Origin: an uncultured Eubacteriales bacterium
GTDB taxonomy: Bacteria > Bacillota > Clostridia > Christensenellales > Aristaeellaceae
Direction of reading: 5' to 3'
Length of the DNA: 64,000 bases
Assembly (NCBI GenBank): GCA_902801765.1
Contig: CADCJO010000026.1
Span: forward strand, 1 to 64,000
Below, one piece after another: positions 1 through 9,447 of this stretch. Both the position numbers and the translations under genes were made by a program. Each line of letters begins with the position of its first letter. Position 1 is the stretch's first letter. The notes under the pieces are model-generated. The model made no database searches and was not told the DNA's origin. It saw nothing but the letters and a program-made list of their open reading frames with translations.

Positions 1-815
1 CCTTTTCCCTTCAAATCCTGATGGCGGCTGACGCCCCGCAGGGGGTAGCTGCGTCCGTTCAGGTAAAATCCCTTCTCAGGATCGATCCTGAATACCCGGC
101 AGCCGAAGCGGGCGCTGGTTTCATCCCCGCTTTCCAGCTTAGCTGTTGCCGTATACAGATAGGGATCGTCCACACCATCCCACAGGTGGACATTTTCAAT
201 GACAAATTCCGCCTGAGCGTGGCCGTTTTCAGAGGGTACGGTTTTGCTTTCGCCATGCACGGTCACGGTGACAGCTGCCGCATTCTGCCAGGTTTCCACG
301 GTTACGGAAGCGCTGTGTTTTTCCAGATCCACAATGGGCGTCACCTTGATGCCGGGTGTGCCGTCCCGGAGCAGTTCAAAATGCTCTCCAGGCACCGTGA
401 TCAGCCTGACTTCCCGGTACAGACCGCCGTAGAAGGTGAAGTCCGCCTTCTGCGGATACACGCGATCATTGTCCTCGTTGCTGACGGAGATCTCCAGCAG
501 GTTCTTGTCCCGCAGCTTCCCGGTCAGTTCCGCCCGGAATGTGGAATATCCGCCCTCGTGGTGGCAAAGTTTTTCACCATTCAGAAACACTTCACAGGTG
601 TGGGCAGCGCCGTTCAGCTCCAGGAACACAGCATCTCCGGCGGTTTCCTGCACGGACAGTTCCCGCGCATACCAGCAGGTGCCCCGGTAATAATCGTTGC
701 CGCCGTCCTGTCCGTCCACATCGTTCCAGGTGTGGGGTAAAGAAACGGGCTCCAGGGCGGCGTCCCGGCTTTTGCCGAAACGCCAGCCATCCCTTAATAC
801 TGTGATTTTACGCAT
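1..815 (-). CDS. Glycoside hydrolase family 2 protein (beta-galactosidase/beta-glucuronidase type), C-terminus cut by window edge
   Basis: About 271 N-terminal codons are present and the frame stays open to base 1. The start ATG is at 815-813. The N-terminal jelly-roll typical of GH2 is visible (LPHTWNDVDGQDGG, then YYRGTCWYAREL). An immunoglobulin-like domain follows, and then NGRSYPLRGVSRHQD, the conserved entry to the GH2 TIM barrel. The catalytic glutamates lie beyond the window, so the substrate cannot be set; beta-galactosidase is the default. There is no signal peptide, so it probably acts in the cytoplasm on sugars imported by the adjacent symporter, whose stop overlaps this start by 8 bases. 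Confidence 0.88.
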   Translation of the reverse strand, partial: MRKITVLRDGWRFGKSRDAALEPVSLPHTWNDVDGQDGGNDYYRGTCWYARELSVQETAGDAVFLELNGAAHTCEVFLNGEKLCHHEGGYSTFRAELTGKLRDKNLLEISVSNEDNDRVYPQKADFTFYGGLYREVRLITVPGEHFELLRDGTPGIKVTPIVDLEKHSASVTVETWQNAAAVTVTVHGESKTVPSENGHAQAEFVIENVHLWDGVDDPYLYTATAKLESGDETSARFGCRVFRIDPEKGFYLNGRSYPLRGVSRHQDLKGK

Positions 816-2292
816 TGGCAGGATCTCCCTTGTGCAGTTCTTTTTCAAACAGTTCTTCCTGAGCTGTGGCTTTCTTATCCTCAATCCGCTTCTGCACGTT
901 GACCATTTCATTCTTGTCCAGCTTGCAGAACCGCATGGCGATCAGGGTAACGATCCAGCCCAGGATGGCCAGGCCGTAGCGCAGGAACATGGTCATCCAG
1001 AACACGCCGGAAGTAGCGGGGTCGCCGGGCTGAGGCATAGTGGCTGTATAGCCGATCAGGGCTACGCAGCCGGTGGCGATGGCCGCGGAGAGGGAGGAAA
1101 CGATCTTATCCACCAGGCTGTAGGTACCGGTGACGACCGCCGGGATATACTTGCCGCTGCGGTCCAGCTCATAGTCGATGATATCCGCCATGAAACCGGT
1201 GTTCGCCGTGGTCACGCACATGGCGAAGCCGTTGGTTATGAAGGTGAGGGCTACAAAGAGGATCATGGTCACGCCCATATTGGCAATGGTTTCTGTGCCC
1301 ACCGTATGGCGGGTGATGATGAAGAAAGCGATGAGAACCAGATTGGCCAGGATGCAGTTCCGGGTCCAGGTGACAATGCTCTCCTTATGACCATGCTTGC
1401 CGGCGTAGCGCGCACCGTAGGCGGCAAAAAGAATGGAGGGCAGCATACCGATCATGCTCAGGGTGGTGGCCAGGCCCATGTTGCCGATCAGGATGCCGTT
1501 GAGCATGGTGCTGACGATGGACGCGGCGGACGCCTGCTGGGCGATCTTATCGGACGCGGCGGAAGCAATATAGCTCTGCAGGGGCTTGTTATGCTTCAGC
1601 ACATCCAGCATATCCCGCACCTTCAGGCGTTCGTTCTTGATACCCTTAAAGTTTTCGGGTTTATCATACTGAGATACGCCGATGCACGTCAGTACCACAC
1701 CGACAAAGGAAATGCCAACGCACATCCAGGTGACCACGTTCAAAAATTCCTGGTTAAAGCTGCCGCCCATGGCAGGCATCAGTTTGGTGTACACGATGAT
1801 GTTCAGCACCATGGGGGTCAGATAGTTCAGCACCGTCTGCCACACACCCACAGTGGGACGCTGCTTGGGGTCGTTGGTGATCAGCGCAGGCAGGGTCTGG
1901 GCGTACACCATGTAGAACAGCAGGAATACCGGCACGCCGTGTCCCTTGCTGGAGAAGAAGTTGAACATGCACAGCAGGCCGATGGTCTGGATAGCCCAGC
2001 CCAGCAGCATCAGGGGACGGACTTTTCCCCAGCGGGTATTCACCCGGTCGTACAGAAAGGCCAGCAGCGGGTCGGTCACAGCGTCGAAAATGCGGGTGAA
2101 CGTCAGCAGGCCGCCCACAACCAATGTGGCGATGCCATAACCGATACTGGCAGAATAGCTGGCCAGACCGATCAGGAAATAGACGGCCATGCCGTTGAAA
2201 GCATTGAAAGCAATCAGGATGATCTGCCACAGTTTCGCCTTGCGATACTTGACTTCATTGGTTTGAGCTGGGATCGTGTTCGCGGTTGTCAT
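808..2292 (-). CDS. GPH-family (MelB-like) sugar:cation symporter
   Basis: The product is 494 residues with about 12 hydrophobic segments and the GPH/MFS signature of the glycoside-pentoside-hexuronide family (FDAVTDPLLAFLYDRVNTRWGKVRP near the second helix pair). The ATG at 2292 is preferred to an in-frame ATG 45 bases upstream because GGAAG lies about 9 bases before it. It is the first gene of an operon with the GH2 enzyme, so it probably imports the glycoside the enzyme cleaves, with Na+ or H+. A divergent AraC regulator and paired direct repeats lie upstream. Confidence 0.85.
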   Translation of the reverse strand: MTTANTIPAQTNEVKYRKAKLWQIILIAFNAFNGMAVYFLIGLASYSASIGYGIATLVVGGLLTFTRIFDAVTDPLLAFLYDRVNTRWGKVRPLMLLGWAIQTIGLLCMFNFFSSKGHGVPVFLLFYMVYAQTLPALITNDPKQRPTVGVWQTVLNYLTPMVLNIIVYTKLMPAMGGSFNQEFLNVVTWMCVGISFVGVVLTCIGVSQYDKPENFKGIKNERLKVRDMLDVLKHNKPLQSYIASAASDKIAQQASAASIVSTMLNGILIGNMGLATTLSMIGMLPSILFAAYGARYAGKHGHKESIVTWTRNCILANLVLIAFFIITRHTVGTETIANMGVTMILFVALTFITNGFAMCVTTANTGFMADIIDYELDRSGKYIPAVVTGTYSLVDKIVSSLSAAIATGCVALIGYTATMPQPGDPATSGVFWMTMFLRYGLAILGWIVTLIAMRFCKLDKNEMVNVQKRIEDKKATAQEELFEKELHKGDPANA

Positions 2293-2357
2293 GGTATACG
2301 CTTCCTTTCTTTTCGTTTCACCGGTCCTTGGAGGCACTTCCCGTGTCTTCTGGCAGT

Positions 2358-2386
2358 ATTGTACAGAAATAAAGACAAATCCGTAA
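2358..2386 (-). promoter_or_regulatory. Possible sigma-A promoter for the symporter/GH2 operon
   Basis: On the minus strand TTACGG (2386-2381) is followed after 17 bases by TACAAT (2363-2358). The -35 is weak, as expected of an activator-dependent promoter. Confidence 0.4.
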
Positions 2387-2387
2387 A

Positions 2388-2415
2388 GTCAAAAAACGCA
2401 AATGAATGTCAAAAA
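2388..2415. promoter_or_regulatory. Direct repeat GTCAAAAA x2, candidate AraC-family operator
   Basis: GTCAAAAA occurs at 2388-2395 and again at 2408-2415, 20 bases apart, or about two helical turns. This sits between the divergent symporter and AraC promoters. AraC-family proteins commonly bind direct half-sites spaced this way. The assignment rests on position and spacing only. Confidence 0.45.
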
Positions 2416-2440
2416 TTCAGGTTCTTTTGCAATGAACGGA

Positions 2441-2469
2441 TTGTTTTCTTCCTCGTTTCGCGCTATAAT
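2441..2469 (+). promoter_or_regulatory. Sigma-A promoter of the AraC regulator
   Basis: TTGTTT (2441-2446), a 17-base spacer and a consensus TATAAT (2464-2469), about 20 bases before the start codon. Confidence 0.7.
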
Positions 2470-2495
2470 GAGAAAAAAGCCGGGAGCGGATGACC

Positions 2496-3740
2496 ATGAA
2501 CACAGCGATCACACAGGCAGAGCAGGATTTGTATTTGCTGCAGTCCCTGATCCCCAGTGGCGAGAGCTTCCATATCTGGGGCTATTCCAATGAAGGTCAG
2601 CTATTGGGCTGCTCCTGTCAGGGCGTGATTCGGGAAACACTTCATCATGCCTTTCAAGCTTTGGGAGCTTACGAAAAAATGTTGGAATATGCTGTCGGGA
2701 CCGATCATCATGCGCCCCGCATCCTGGGCTCATCCATTGGGATTCAGTGGGCTGTAACGCTGGAAAAGGAACGAAAGAATCATGTGATATTCGTTTTGGG
2801 ACCGGTGTTGAATATGCCCGCCAATGAGAAAACCATACGCTCCATGCTGATCAGCAGCCGGCTTTCCATGAAAGATACGGCCTGGATCGAACCGCTGTGC
2901 ACCTTGATTCCTATGCTGCCGGTGATGTCCTACGCGGTCTTTGGACGGTATGTCATGCTGGTGCATAATGTTCTGACCGGGGATCAGCTGGGAATGGAAG
3001 CACTGAACCGGGACGCAAAAATTCAGGAAAAAGAACAGCCTTATGAGATCAATCAGCGCAACCGCATCGATGTATATCAGTCGGAACAGGCGCTGCTGGA
3101 TGTAGTCAGAAGAGGAGATATCAATTACTACCATGTATTAAACCGCAGCAGCAGCCTGAGCCCCGGCGTGCCGGTGCAGGGCAGAGACCCTTTGCGCCAA
3201 ATGAAAACCAGCATCGTGGTATTCACAACGCTGGTAAGCCGCGCCGCCATGGAGGGCGGCTTATCCCCTGAGATCGCTTATCCTTTGGGGGATTCCTACA
3301 TTCAAACGGCGGAGGATTGCCGGGATTCCGGCGAACTGAATTCTCTGGCGCATGCCATGTATCATGATTTTATCTACCGGGTGCATCAGCTGCGGGCAAA
3401 TCCGCATTGTTCGCATGCTATCCAGAAATGCTGTGATTATATCGAATTGTCGTTGGATCGAAAGATTCATGCCAAGGATTTGGCTGTCCTGGTCGGCTAC
3501 ACAGAATACTATCTGACGGAAAAATTTAAAAACGAAACGGGTCTGTCCGTCAGTGATTATGTCCGCAACGCCAAAATCAACCGTGCGAAAATGCTGCTGC
3601 AATCCACTGACCTGAGCGTCAGCGAAATCGCGGAGCGGTTAGCATTCAATTCAGCGAACTACTTGATCCGTGTATTCAAGGAATTGGAAGGCTGCACGCC
3701 TGCAGTATTTAGGGAGAAGCTGCTGGAAAGGCCACATTGA
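2496..3740 (+). CDS. AraC-family transcriptional regulator
   Basis: The protein is 414 residues. The last 100 residues form a typical AraC double helix-turn-helix: a first helix pair around AKDLAVLVGYTEYYLTEKF, then the family signature SVSEIAERLAFNSANYLIRVFK. The N-terminal 300 residues are not recognised and presumably sense a ligand. Two in-frame ATGs exist (2490 and 2496); the second is better spaced from GGGAG. It is divergent from the symporter/GH2 operon, which it probably activates in response to the transported sugar. Confidence 0.88.
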   Translation: MNTAITQAEQDLYLLQSLIPSGESFHIWGYSNEGQLLGCSCQGVIRETLHHAFQALGAYEKMLEYAVGTDHHAPRILGSSIGIQWAVTLEKERKNHVIFVLGPVLNMPANEKTIRSMLISSRLSMKDTAWIEPLCTLIPMLPVMSYAVFGRYVMLVHNVLTGDQLGMEALNRDAKIQEKEQPYEINQRNRIDVYQSEQALLDVVRRGDINYYHVLNRSSSLSPGVPVQGRDPLRQMKTSIVVFTTLVSRAAMEGGLSPEIAYPLGDSYIQTAEDCRDSGELNSLAHAMYHDFIYRVHQLRANPHCSHAIQKCCDYIELSLDRKIHAKDLAVLVGYTEYYLTEKFKNETGLSVSDYVRNAKINRAKMLLQSTDLSVSEIAERLAFNSANYLIRVFKELEGCTPAVFREKLLERPH

Positions 3741-3786
3741 TCCCACATAAGGTCAATACCATATGTGTTTGCCGATACTTTTCTGA

Positions 3787-3990
3787 TCATCAGGCAAGAA
3801 ACGTTTTTTCAGTGTACTTTCAACTCAAACACAAGAGTATTACGGTGATCAAACTGCCAAATATCTTTATGGTACCATTGCTTCCTTTATAGATAGTAAA
3901 CAGATGCGTGCAATGCTATTGAATCTCTGTGATCAGTATTATGTGCAGGATGAGCAGGCGACGAGGCAGGGCTTTTGCGGCTCCTCGTTT
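3787..3990 (+). other. AT-richer intergenic stretch with a start-less open frame, possible gene remnant
   Basis: The 250 bases between the AraC gene and uvrB hold no complete gene. From 3787 one frame stays open without a good start and encodes a plausible peptide (for example QEYYGDQTAKYLYGTIASF and MRAMLLNLCDQYYVQDEQ). It is AT-richer than the neighbouring genes. It could be the 3' end of a decayed gene or chance; no family is recognised. Confidence 0.25.
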
Positions 3991-3993
3991 TTT
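3961..3993 (+). terminator. Rho-independent terminator, rightward
   Basis: ACGAGG (3961-3966) pairs with CCTCGT (3983-3988), followed by a run of six T. It overlaps the uvrB stop codon region and would end transcription from the AraC side. Confidence 0.5.
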
Positions 3994-6007
3994 AATGCTC
4001 CGCCTTGCGCATGCGTTCACGGCGGCGGCGGGAGGGTTGGTGCTTGTCAATCGGCGTATCGCCGCGAAGTGCGAAGAGCTGGTCGCGCAGCTTGGCGGCT
4101 TTCTCGAAGTCCAGCTCGGAGGCGGCGGTAAGCATCTGATCCTCCAGCTGCTTGATCCATTCGTCCTTCTCGTCGGCCTCCATGGTGTCGGTGATTTCGG
4201 CGCTGGTCTTGTCAGTGATTTCCAGCAGGGCGCGCACGGCGGTTTTCACGGATTCGGGCGTGATGCCGTTCTGCCGGTTGTATTCCTCCTGAATGGCCCG
4301 ACGGCGGTTGGTTTCGCCGATGGCGGCCATCATGGAGTCCGTAGGGGCATCGGCGTACATGATCACGCGGCCCTCCACATTGCGGGCGGCGCGGCCAATG
4401 GTCTGAATCAGGCTGGTTTCGGAGCGGAGGAAGCCCTCCTTGTCTGCGTCCAGAATGGCGACCAAAGCCACCTCCGGCAGGTCGAGCCCTTCGCGCAGCA
4501 GGTTGATGCCCACCAGCACGTCGTATTCCCCCATGCGCAGTTCCCGGATCAGCTTGGTGCGCTCCAGGGTCACGATGTCGGAATGAAGATAGCGTACGCG
4601 AATGCCCAGCTCGTCCAGGTAATCCGTCAGACGCTCCGCCATTTTCTTGGTCAGCGTGGTCACCAAAACCCGCTCGCCCTTCTCCACCACCTTGTGGATT
4701 TCGCCCACAAGATCGTCCACCTGGCCGGTAGCGGGTCGCACAATGATCTTGGGGTCCAGCAACCCGGTGGGCCGGATGATCTGCTCCACGATCTGGCTGG
4801 CCCGCTCCCGCTCGTAAGGCGCGGGGGTGGCGGACACGTAAATCACCTGCTTGACGCGGGCGTCGAATTCCTCATAGGTCAGGGGCCGGTTGTCGAAAGC
4901 GGAGGGCAGACGGAAGCCGTACTCCACCAGCATCTTTTTCCGCGCCCGATCCCCCGCGTACATGGCGCGGATCTGAGGCACGGTCACGTGGCTTTCATCG
5001 ATCATCACCAGGAAGCCCTTGGGGAAATAATCCAGCAGGGAATAGGGCGGATCGCCGGGCTGGCGGCCGTCGAAGTAGCGGCTGTAGTTTTCGATGCCGC
5101 TGCAAAAGCCGATCTCCCGGAGCATCTCAATGTCGTACTTGGTGCGCTGTTCGATGCGCTGGGCCTCCAGCAGCTTGCCCTCCGCCTCGAACGCGGCTTT
5201 CTGGGCGAACATATCCCGCTCGATACGGGCAATGTTCTCTTCCCGGTTCTCCACGCTGGTGGCGTAGTGGGTTGCCGGGAAAATGGCGGCGTGCTGCACG
5301 ATATGCAGCAGATGGCCATCCACCACGGAGAACTCCCCGATACGGTCGATCTCATCGCCGAAAAACTCCACTCGGACGCCATTTTCCCGCTGTCCGGCGG
5401 GGATCACCTCCACTGTATCCCCACGAACCCGGAAATTTCCGCGCTCAAACGCCACATCGTTGCGTTCGTACTGGATTTCCACCAGCCGCCGCATCAGCTC
5501 TTCCGGGGTCATTTCCATGCCGGGCCGGAGGGAAATCATCTGGCCCTCGTATTCGCTGGGGTCGCCCATGGAATAAATACAGGAAACGGAGGCGACAATA
5601 ATCACGTCGTTCCGTTCCTTCAGCGCGGCGGTAGCGCTGTGGCGCAGGCGGTCGATTTCCTCATTCACCGATGCGTCCTTTTCGATGTAGGTGTCGGAGG
5701 AAGGGATGTAAGCCTCGGGCTGGTAATAATCGTAATAGGATACAAAGTATTCCACCGCGCTGTCGGGGAAAAACGCCTTGAACTCGCTGCACAGCTGGGC
5801 TGCCAGGGTTTTGTTGTGGGCGATCACCAGCGTGGGCCGCTGCACTTTTTCGATCACCGACGCCATCGTGAACGTTTTGCCCGAGCCCGTCACGCCCAGC
5901 AGCACCTGGGCGGGCATCCCCGCCTGCACCCCCGCCGCCAGCGCTTCGATGGCCTGGGGCTGGTCGCCCCGCGCGGTGTAGGGGGCTTTCAATACAAACT
6001 GACCCAT
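3992..6007 (-). CDS. uvrB: UvrABC excinuclease subunit B
   Basis: UvrB verifies DNA damage delivered by UvrA and positions UvrC for incision in nucleotide excision repair. The 671-residue product has full family length. Visible features are Walker A GVTGSGKT (K44), the beta-hairpin motif [12 protein letters not shown], the DESH helicase motif II, the motif VI region QTIGRAARN, and a C-terminal UVR domain ([19 protein letters not shown]) that contacts UvrC. GGAGG lies 5 bases before ATG 6007. It starts 13 bases after the toxin gene stop, so it is probably cotranscribed with the toxin-antitoxin pair. uvrA and uvrC are not in the window. Confidence 0.97.
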   Translation of the reverse strand: MGQFVLKAPYTARGDQPQAIEALAAGVQAGMPAQVLLGVTGSGKTFTMASVIEKVQRPTLVIAHNKTLAAQLCSEFKAFFPDSAVEYFVSYYDYYQPEAYIPSSDTYIEKDASVNEEIDRLRHSATAALKERNDVIIVASVSCIYSMGDPSEYEGQMISLRPGMEMTPEELMRRLVEIQYERNDVAFERGNFRVRGDTVEVIPAGQRENGVRVEFFGDEIDRIGEFSVVDGHLLHIVQHAAIFPATHYATSVENREENIARIERDMFAQKAAFEAEGKLLEAQRIEQRTKYDIEMLREIGFCSGIENYSRYFDGRQPGDPPYSLLDYFPKGFLVMIDESHVTVPQIRAMYAGDRARKKMLVEYGFRLPSAFDNRPLTYEEFDARVKQVIYVSATPAPYERERASQIVEQIIRPTGLLDPKIIVRPATGQVDDLVGEIHKVVEKGERVLVTTLTKKMAERLTDYLDELGIRVRYLHSDIVTLERTKLIRELRMGEYDVLVGINLLREGLDLPEVALVAILDADKEGFLRSETSLIQTIGRAARNVEGRVIMYADAPTDSMMAAIGETNRRRAIQEEYNRQNGITPESVKTAVRALLEITDKTSAEITDTMEADEKDEWIKQLEDQMLTAASELDFEKAAKLRDQLFALRGDTPIDKHQPSRRRRERMRKAEH

Positions 6008-6019
6008 GGGAACCTCCGG

Positions 6020-6328
6020 TTAGGAATGAAATAATCTATCATATTCCGTCCGTGTATCCGCAATATGATGAATATAAATTGAATCCGCAATCTTTTTGTA
6101 AATAGCCACATGACGCCCGGCAATGTCCATTTTGAATCCATTCTGAACCAACCATTCATCTGGTGGTAAAGATCCAGAATTCGGAAACTCCTCCAGTCGT
6201 GAAATTGTGTTAACGATTGAATCCATGACTTTCAGGGCTGTCCTGTCGTCAAAATGCAGTCGATACCAATCTTCAATTGTCGCAAGGTCCTCCCAAGCGG
6301 CAGGCAAATACTTAATCTTGTATTTCAT
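6020..6328 (-). CDS. RelE/ParE-family toxin
   Basis: This is a 102-residue basic protein with the ParE/RelE fold pattern: an N-terminal YLPAAWEDLATIEDWY helix, central RLEEFPNSGSLPP, and C-terminal strands ending in HHIADTRTEYDRLF. Members either cleave mRNA at the ribosome or poison gyrase; the sequence alone does not decide which. It overlaps the 3' end of the antitoxin gene by 17 bases, the normal order (antitoxin first). The stop lies 13 bases before uvrB. Confidence 0.85.
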   Translation of the reverse strand: MKYKIKYLPAAWEDLATIEDWYRLHFDDRTALKVMDSIVNTISRLEEFPNSGSLPPDEWLVQNGFKMDIAGRHVAIYKKIADSIYIHHIADTRTEYDRLFHS

Positions 6329-6584
6329 GAATTCGATCCTTCAGCATTTTCCTGACTTCTTCCGTCGAGATAGTAGGTTCGCCTGCAATTCGCTGGGCTT
6401 CCGCCTTCATCACCCGTTCTCTCAGCTTCATCATCTGTTCATGCTTTTCATATGCCTCAATACTCATCACCACTAAATCCCCTTCTCCGTTTTTGGTGAT
6501 ATAAATCGGCTGCTGGGTGGTTTTGGCTAACTCGGAAATGGAAGCGTAATCGTTGCGCAAAGCGGCAGACGGACGAATCATCAT
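6312..6584 (-). CDS. Phd/YefM-family antitoxin
   Basis: The protein is 90 residues and begins MMIRPSAALRNDYASISELA, typical of the DNA-binding N-terminus of Phd/YefM antitoxins. QPIYITKNGEGDLVVMSIEAYE follows, which is the most conserved block of the family. The C-terminal half should wrap around the toxin. ATG 6584 is chosen because AAGGAGG lies 8 bases upstream; an ATG at 6602 falls inside that ribosome site. These antitoxins autorepress, so the strong upstream promoter is the likely operator region. Confidence 0.88.
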   Translation of the reverse strand: MMIRPSAALRNDYASISELAKTTQQPIYITKNGEGDLVVMSIEAYEKHEQMMKLRERVMKAEAQRIAGEPTISTEEVRKMLKDRIHEIQD

Positions 6585-6619
6585 AAGATCATCCTCCTTC
6601 ATATCAATTTTATAATAAA

Positions 6620-6648
6620 ATTATATCATGCTTTGACATCTCTGTAAA
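6620..6648 (-). promoter_or_regulatory. Sigma-A promoter of the toxin-antitoxin/uvrB unit
   Basis: On the minus strand TTTACA (6648-6643), exactly 17 bases, then TATAAT (6625-6620). The AT-rich stretch between the -10 and the start is a plausible antitoxin operator. Confidence 0.75.
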
Positions 6649-6842
6649 GGAGAAATTCCATACCGTTTATTTCCAAGAAATAAAATTTGGCTGACAGACA
6701 TTGAAAAGAAACAAGCTTCCTTTCGATATGCTGAAAAAAACTTGCTGGAAGCGGGTTTTCGGCCCGTTTCCAGCAGAAAGCGGCGGCGATCAGCCGGGCA
6801 CAATGACCGCGAAACAGATTTTTCTTCGCGGAGGTGTGCCCC

Positions 6843-8087
6843 ATGTCCCAGTATCGGATTTGCCATTCGCCCCGGCTGAGCGGGGAGGTTCAGATCAGTA
6901 CGGCGAAAAACGCGGTGCTGCCCATTTTGGCGGCAGCGCTGCTGACCCAGGAGGAAGTCATTCTGCATCAAATGCCCCGGCTGACCGACGTTGACCACAT
7001 GCTGGGCATCCTGCGCTCCTGCGGCGCGGAGACGGAAACGGAAGGAACGGACGCGCGGGTGCGATGCGTGGCTGTGGACAGTCCCGGCGACCACGCGCTG
7101 CTGCGCACGATGCGGGCGTCCGTGCTGGCGCTGGGCCCGCTGGCCGCCCGGAACGGGCAATGCAGCCTCACCATGCCGGGTGGCTGCGCCATCGGCCAGC
7201 GGCCCATTGATCTGCACCTGAAAGGACTGCAAAAATTAGGCGCGAAGGTGGAGCAGGAGGGCGGCACGGTAACAGTCAGCGGAACGCTGAAAGGAGCCAA
7301 CGTCTATTTAGACTTTCCCTCCGTTGGGGCCACGGAAAACCTGGTGATGGCGGCGACCCTGGCGAAGGGCGTTACCCGCATCGAAAACGCCGCCAAGGAA
7401 CCGGAGATCACTGACCTGTGCCATTTTCTGACGCTGATGGGCGCGCGCATCGCGGGAGCGGGCACGGCGAACATTATCATCGAGGGCGTGGAGCGGCTTC
7501 ACGGCGCGGAATACGCCCCCATCCCGGACCGCATCGAGGCGGGTACCCTGGCCTGCGCCGCCGCGCTGACGGAGGGAAACGTGCTGCTGGAGCGGGCGAG
7601 AACCGACCACATGCGGGCGCTGCTGTTCAAATTATCCGAGTCCGGGGTGATCATCCAGGAGGACGCCCGCGGCCTGCGCCTGCGCGGCAAGGCGCGGCAT
7701 CCCATGGAGGCCCGCACTTTATCTTATCCCGGATTTCCCACCGACATGCAGGCCCCGCTGATGGTGGTGGCGACCCAGACCCACGGCCTGTCCGTATTCC
7801 TGGAAACGATCTTTGAAAACCGCTATATGCACGTGGTGGAGCTGGCCCGCATGGGCGCGCAGATTCGGGTGGAAGGGCAATTGGCCCTGATCCAGGGCGG
7901 CCACATCCTGACCGGCGCCAACGTCACCGCCACCGATTTACGTGCCGCCGCTGCCCTCATGCTGGCCGGGCTCGCCGCTCAGGGCGAAACTATTTTGTCC
8001 GACACAGCAGGGCATTTGATGCGCGGATATGAAAGCCTGGAGGAAAAGCTGCGCCAGCTCGGCGCGGCGACGGAAAAGCTCCAATAA
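6843..8087 (+). CDS. murA: UDP-N-acetylglucosamine 1-carboxyvinyltransferase (MurA)
   Basis: MurA transfers enolpyruvate from PEP to UDP-GlcNAc, the first committed step of peptidoglycan synthesis, in the cytoplasm. The 414-residue product has the two-lobed EPSP-synthase-like fold. Conserved sites are K22-N23 in STAKNAVLP and the fosfomycin-target Cys115 in [19 protein letters not shown] (6830-6834) lies 8 bases before ATG 6843, which is preferred to an in-frame GTG at 6834. It stands alone and converges on GH105. Confidence 0.95.
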   Translation: MSQYRICHSPRLSGEVQISTAKNAVLPILAAALLTQEEVILHQMPRLTDVDHMLGILRSCGAETETEGTDARVRCVAVDSPGDHALLRTMRASVLALGPLAARNGQCSLTMPGGCAIGQRPIDLHLKGLQKLGAKVEQEGGTVTVSGTLKGANVYLDFPSVGATENLVMAATLAKGVTRIENAAKEPEITDLCHFLTLMGARIAGAGTANIIIEGVERLHGAEYAPIPDRIEAGTLACAAALTEGNVLLERARTDHMRALLFKLSESGVIIQEDARGLRLRGKARHPMEARTLSYPGFPTDMQAPLMVVATQTHGLSVFLETIFENRYMHVVELARMGAQIRVEGQLALIQGGHILTGANVTATDLRAAAALMLAGLAAQGETILSDTAGHLMRGYESLEEKLRQLGAATEKLQ

Positions 8088-8097
8088 ACCTTCATCA

Positions 8098-8130
8098 GCA
8101 GACAAAAAAAATATGTTTCTTTGTTCTGCC
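8098..8130. terminator. Weak bidirectional hairpin between murA and GH105
   Basis: An imperfect palindrome with GCAGACAAA on one side and TTTGTTCTGC on the other lies between convergent stop codons. It is A/T-rich and may end both transcripts. Confidence 0.35.
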
Positions 8131-8137
8131 GCCGCGA

Positions 8138-9265
8138 TCATACTTCCTCCGCCCAATACAGCGCTTCCGTCAGCGCCAGCGCCACGAGGGACTGTCCGTA
8201 AGCCATGGGCCGGATAAGGATATCCTTGTAGTGCTGCTCATCCATGCCCATGCTGGTGCCCGCGGAAACGCTGCCAACGGTGCCATCCTCCCCGATATAC
8301 TCCAGCAACGCTTCCACGGCCTTTTTCGCTGCGGGAAGGCAGCCCTGATCCAGATACCCATACCGGATTCCTGCCAGGATGCCGGCGGTGATTGCGCCGG
8401 AGCCCGACGTTTCGATGTAGGTGCCGGGATTGGTGAGCACGGTGTGCCACAGTCCCCCTGCATCCTGAACAGACAGCAGCGCGCGCACCTGGTTCTGCCA
8501 TGCGCTGAGGATGAAGCGCTTGTCGGCGGCGCCGATATGGCCCTCCATCGCCCGCAAAAACGCCACAGCGCCCATGGTGAACCAGGAATCCCCCCGATTC
8601 CAGAAGACGCCGCCGAAATGGCTGTGCTCCAGGAACGTCCAGCCATGGTAAAGGAAGCCGGTACGGTTATCCGCCAGGTATTTTATGTGGATCAAATACT
8701 GATACACGGCTTCGTCGATCCACGCCTGACGCCCGTACCGCACCCCCATTTTCCCCAGAAACAGCACCGCCATAAACAGCGTATCGGCCCACAATTGCTC
8801 AGGGTTGCGGTTCACATCGTTCCGATCCGTGTTATTGCTGGTCACATGCTCAAAACCGCCCCACTGGGTTCTGGGCAGGGACTGGACCAAATAATCCGCC
8901 CGTTCCATGCACAGTTTTTCCCATGCCGGCCTGTCGTACCGTTCCGTCAGTTCAAACAGGGTTAGAAAAGGGGCGGTCGTATTGATGTTGGCGGAAGGCA
9001 GGCCGATTCGCAGGTTATTCTCCACCCAATCCAGCAAAAAGGCGTCATATTCCCGCGTTCCCCGGGCTGCCTGCAATTGCAGCAGACCGTACAGGCCCAC
9101 GCCCTGGGGCCAGTCCCATTCCCGGATGCCGAAATCCCGGGTGTACAGGCCTTTTTTCATTTCCTCCGGAGCGGCGGCCTTGTCCATTTTTATATCGGGG
9201 GTATCCAGGTTCATCAGTTTATCCATCACCAGATCCAGTTTCTGATTGATCAGTTTTTTGTCCAT
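8138..9265 (-). CDS. GH105/GH88-type unsaturated glucuronyl/rhamnogalacturonyl hydrolase
   Basis: The 375-residue protein resembles YteR-type enzymes, which hydrate the double bond left by polysaccharide lyases on pectin-derived oligosaccharides. An (alpha/alpha)6 barrel is suggested by the regular pattern. Motifs include REWDWPQGVGLYGL near the start, the NPEQLWADTLFMAVLFLGK block bearing the catalytic Asp region, and HSHFGGVFWNRGDSWFTMG. No signal peptide is present, so it is cytoplasmic. AGGAGGAGC precedes the ATG. It appears monocistronic. Confidence 0.85.
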   Translation of the reverse strand: MDKKLINQKLDLVMDKLMNLDTPDIKMDKAAAPEEMKKGLYTRDFGIREWDWPQGVGLYGLLQLQAARGTREYDAFLLDWVENNLRIGLPSANINTTAPFLTLFELTERYDRPAWEKLCMERADYLVQSLPRTQWGGFEHVTSNNTDRNDVNRNPEQLWADTLFMAVLFLGKMGVRYGRQAWIDEAVYQYLIHIKYLADNRTGFLYHGWTFLEHSHFGGVFWNRGDSWFTMGAVAFLRAMEGHIGAADKRFILSAWQNQVRALLSVQDAGGLWHTVLTNPGTYIETSGSGAITAGILAGIRYGYLDQGCLPAAKKAVEALLEYIGEDGTVGSVSAGTSMGMDEQHYKDILIRPMAYGQSLVALALTEALYWAEEV

Positions 9266-9317
9266 CAGCCGCTCCTCCTGTCAAATATGCAGATGCAGAA
9301 TCCTTTTTCATACTGGC

Positions 9318-9346
9318 AGTATATCAGGAAGCGCGTCAGTTTGCAA
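9318..9346 (-). promoter_or_regulatory. Promoter of the GH105 gene
   Basis: On the minus strand TTGCAA (9346-9341), 17 bases, TATACT (9323-9318). Confidence 0.6.
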
Positions 9347-9400
9347 TGTTTTTCAGCACTTGATTCCGCGCATGTGATTCGGCAAAAGGCAAACGTTCAT

Positions 9401-9433
9401 AAAAAGAAACCGGCTGTGCCAGTCGGTTTCTTT
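9401..9433 (-). terminator. Terminator of the D-aminoacylase/serine-hydrolase operon
   Basis: Read on the minus strand, AAAGAAACCG and CGGTTTCTTT pair around a short loop and end in a T run, just past the serine hydrolase stop. Confidence 0.75.
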
Positions 9434-9447
9434 GCGTCGTGCGCTGT

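Noticed and set aside
697..2493. Long plus-strand open frame opposite the symporter
   Set aside because: It is antisense to a clear GPH transporter with a ribosome site; composition is Gly/His/Gln-rich and no family is visible. GC-driven shadow.
3929..6034. 701-codon plus-strand frame opposite uvrB
   Set aside because: Exact antisense of a complete UvrB; typical of GC-rich coding strands.
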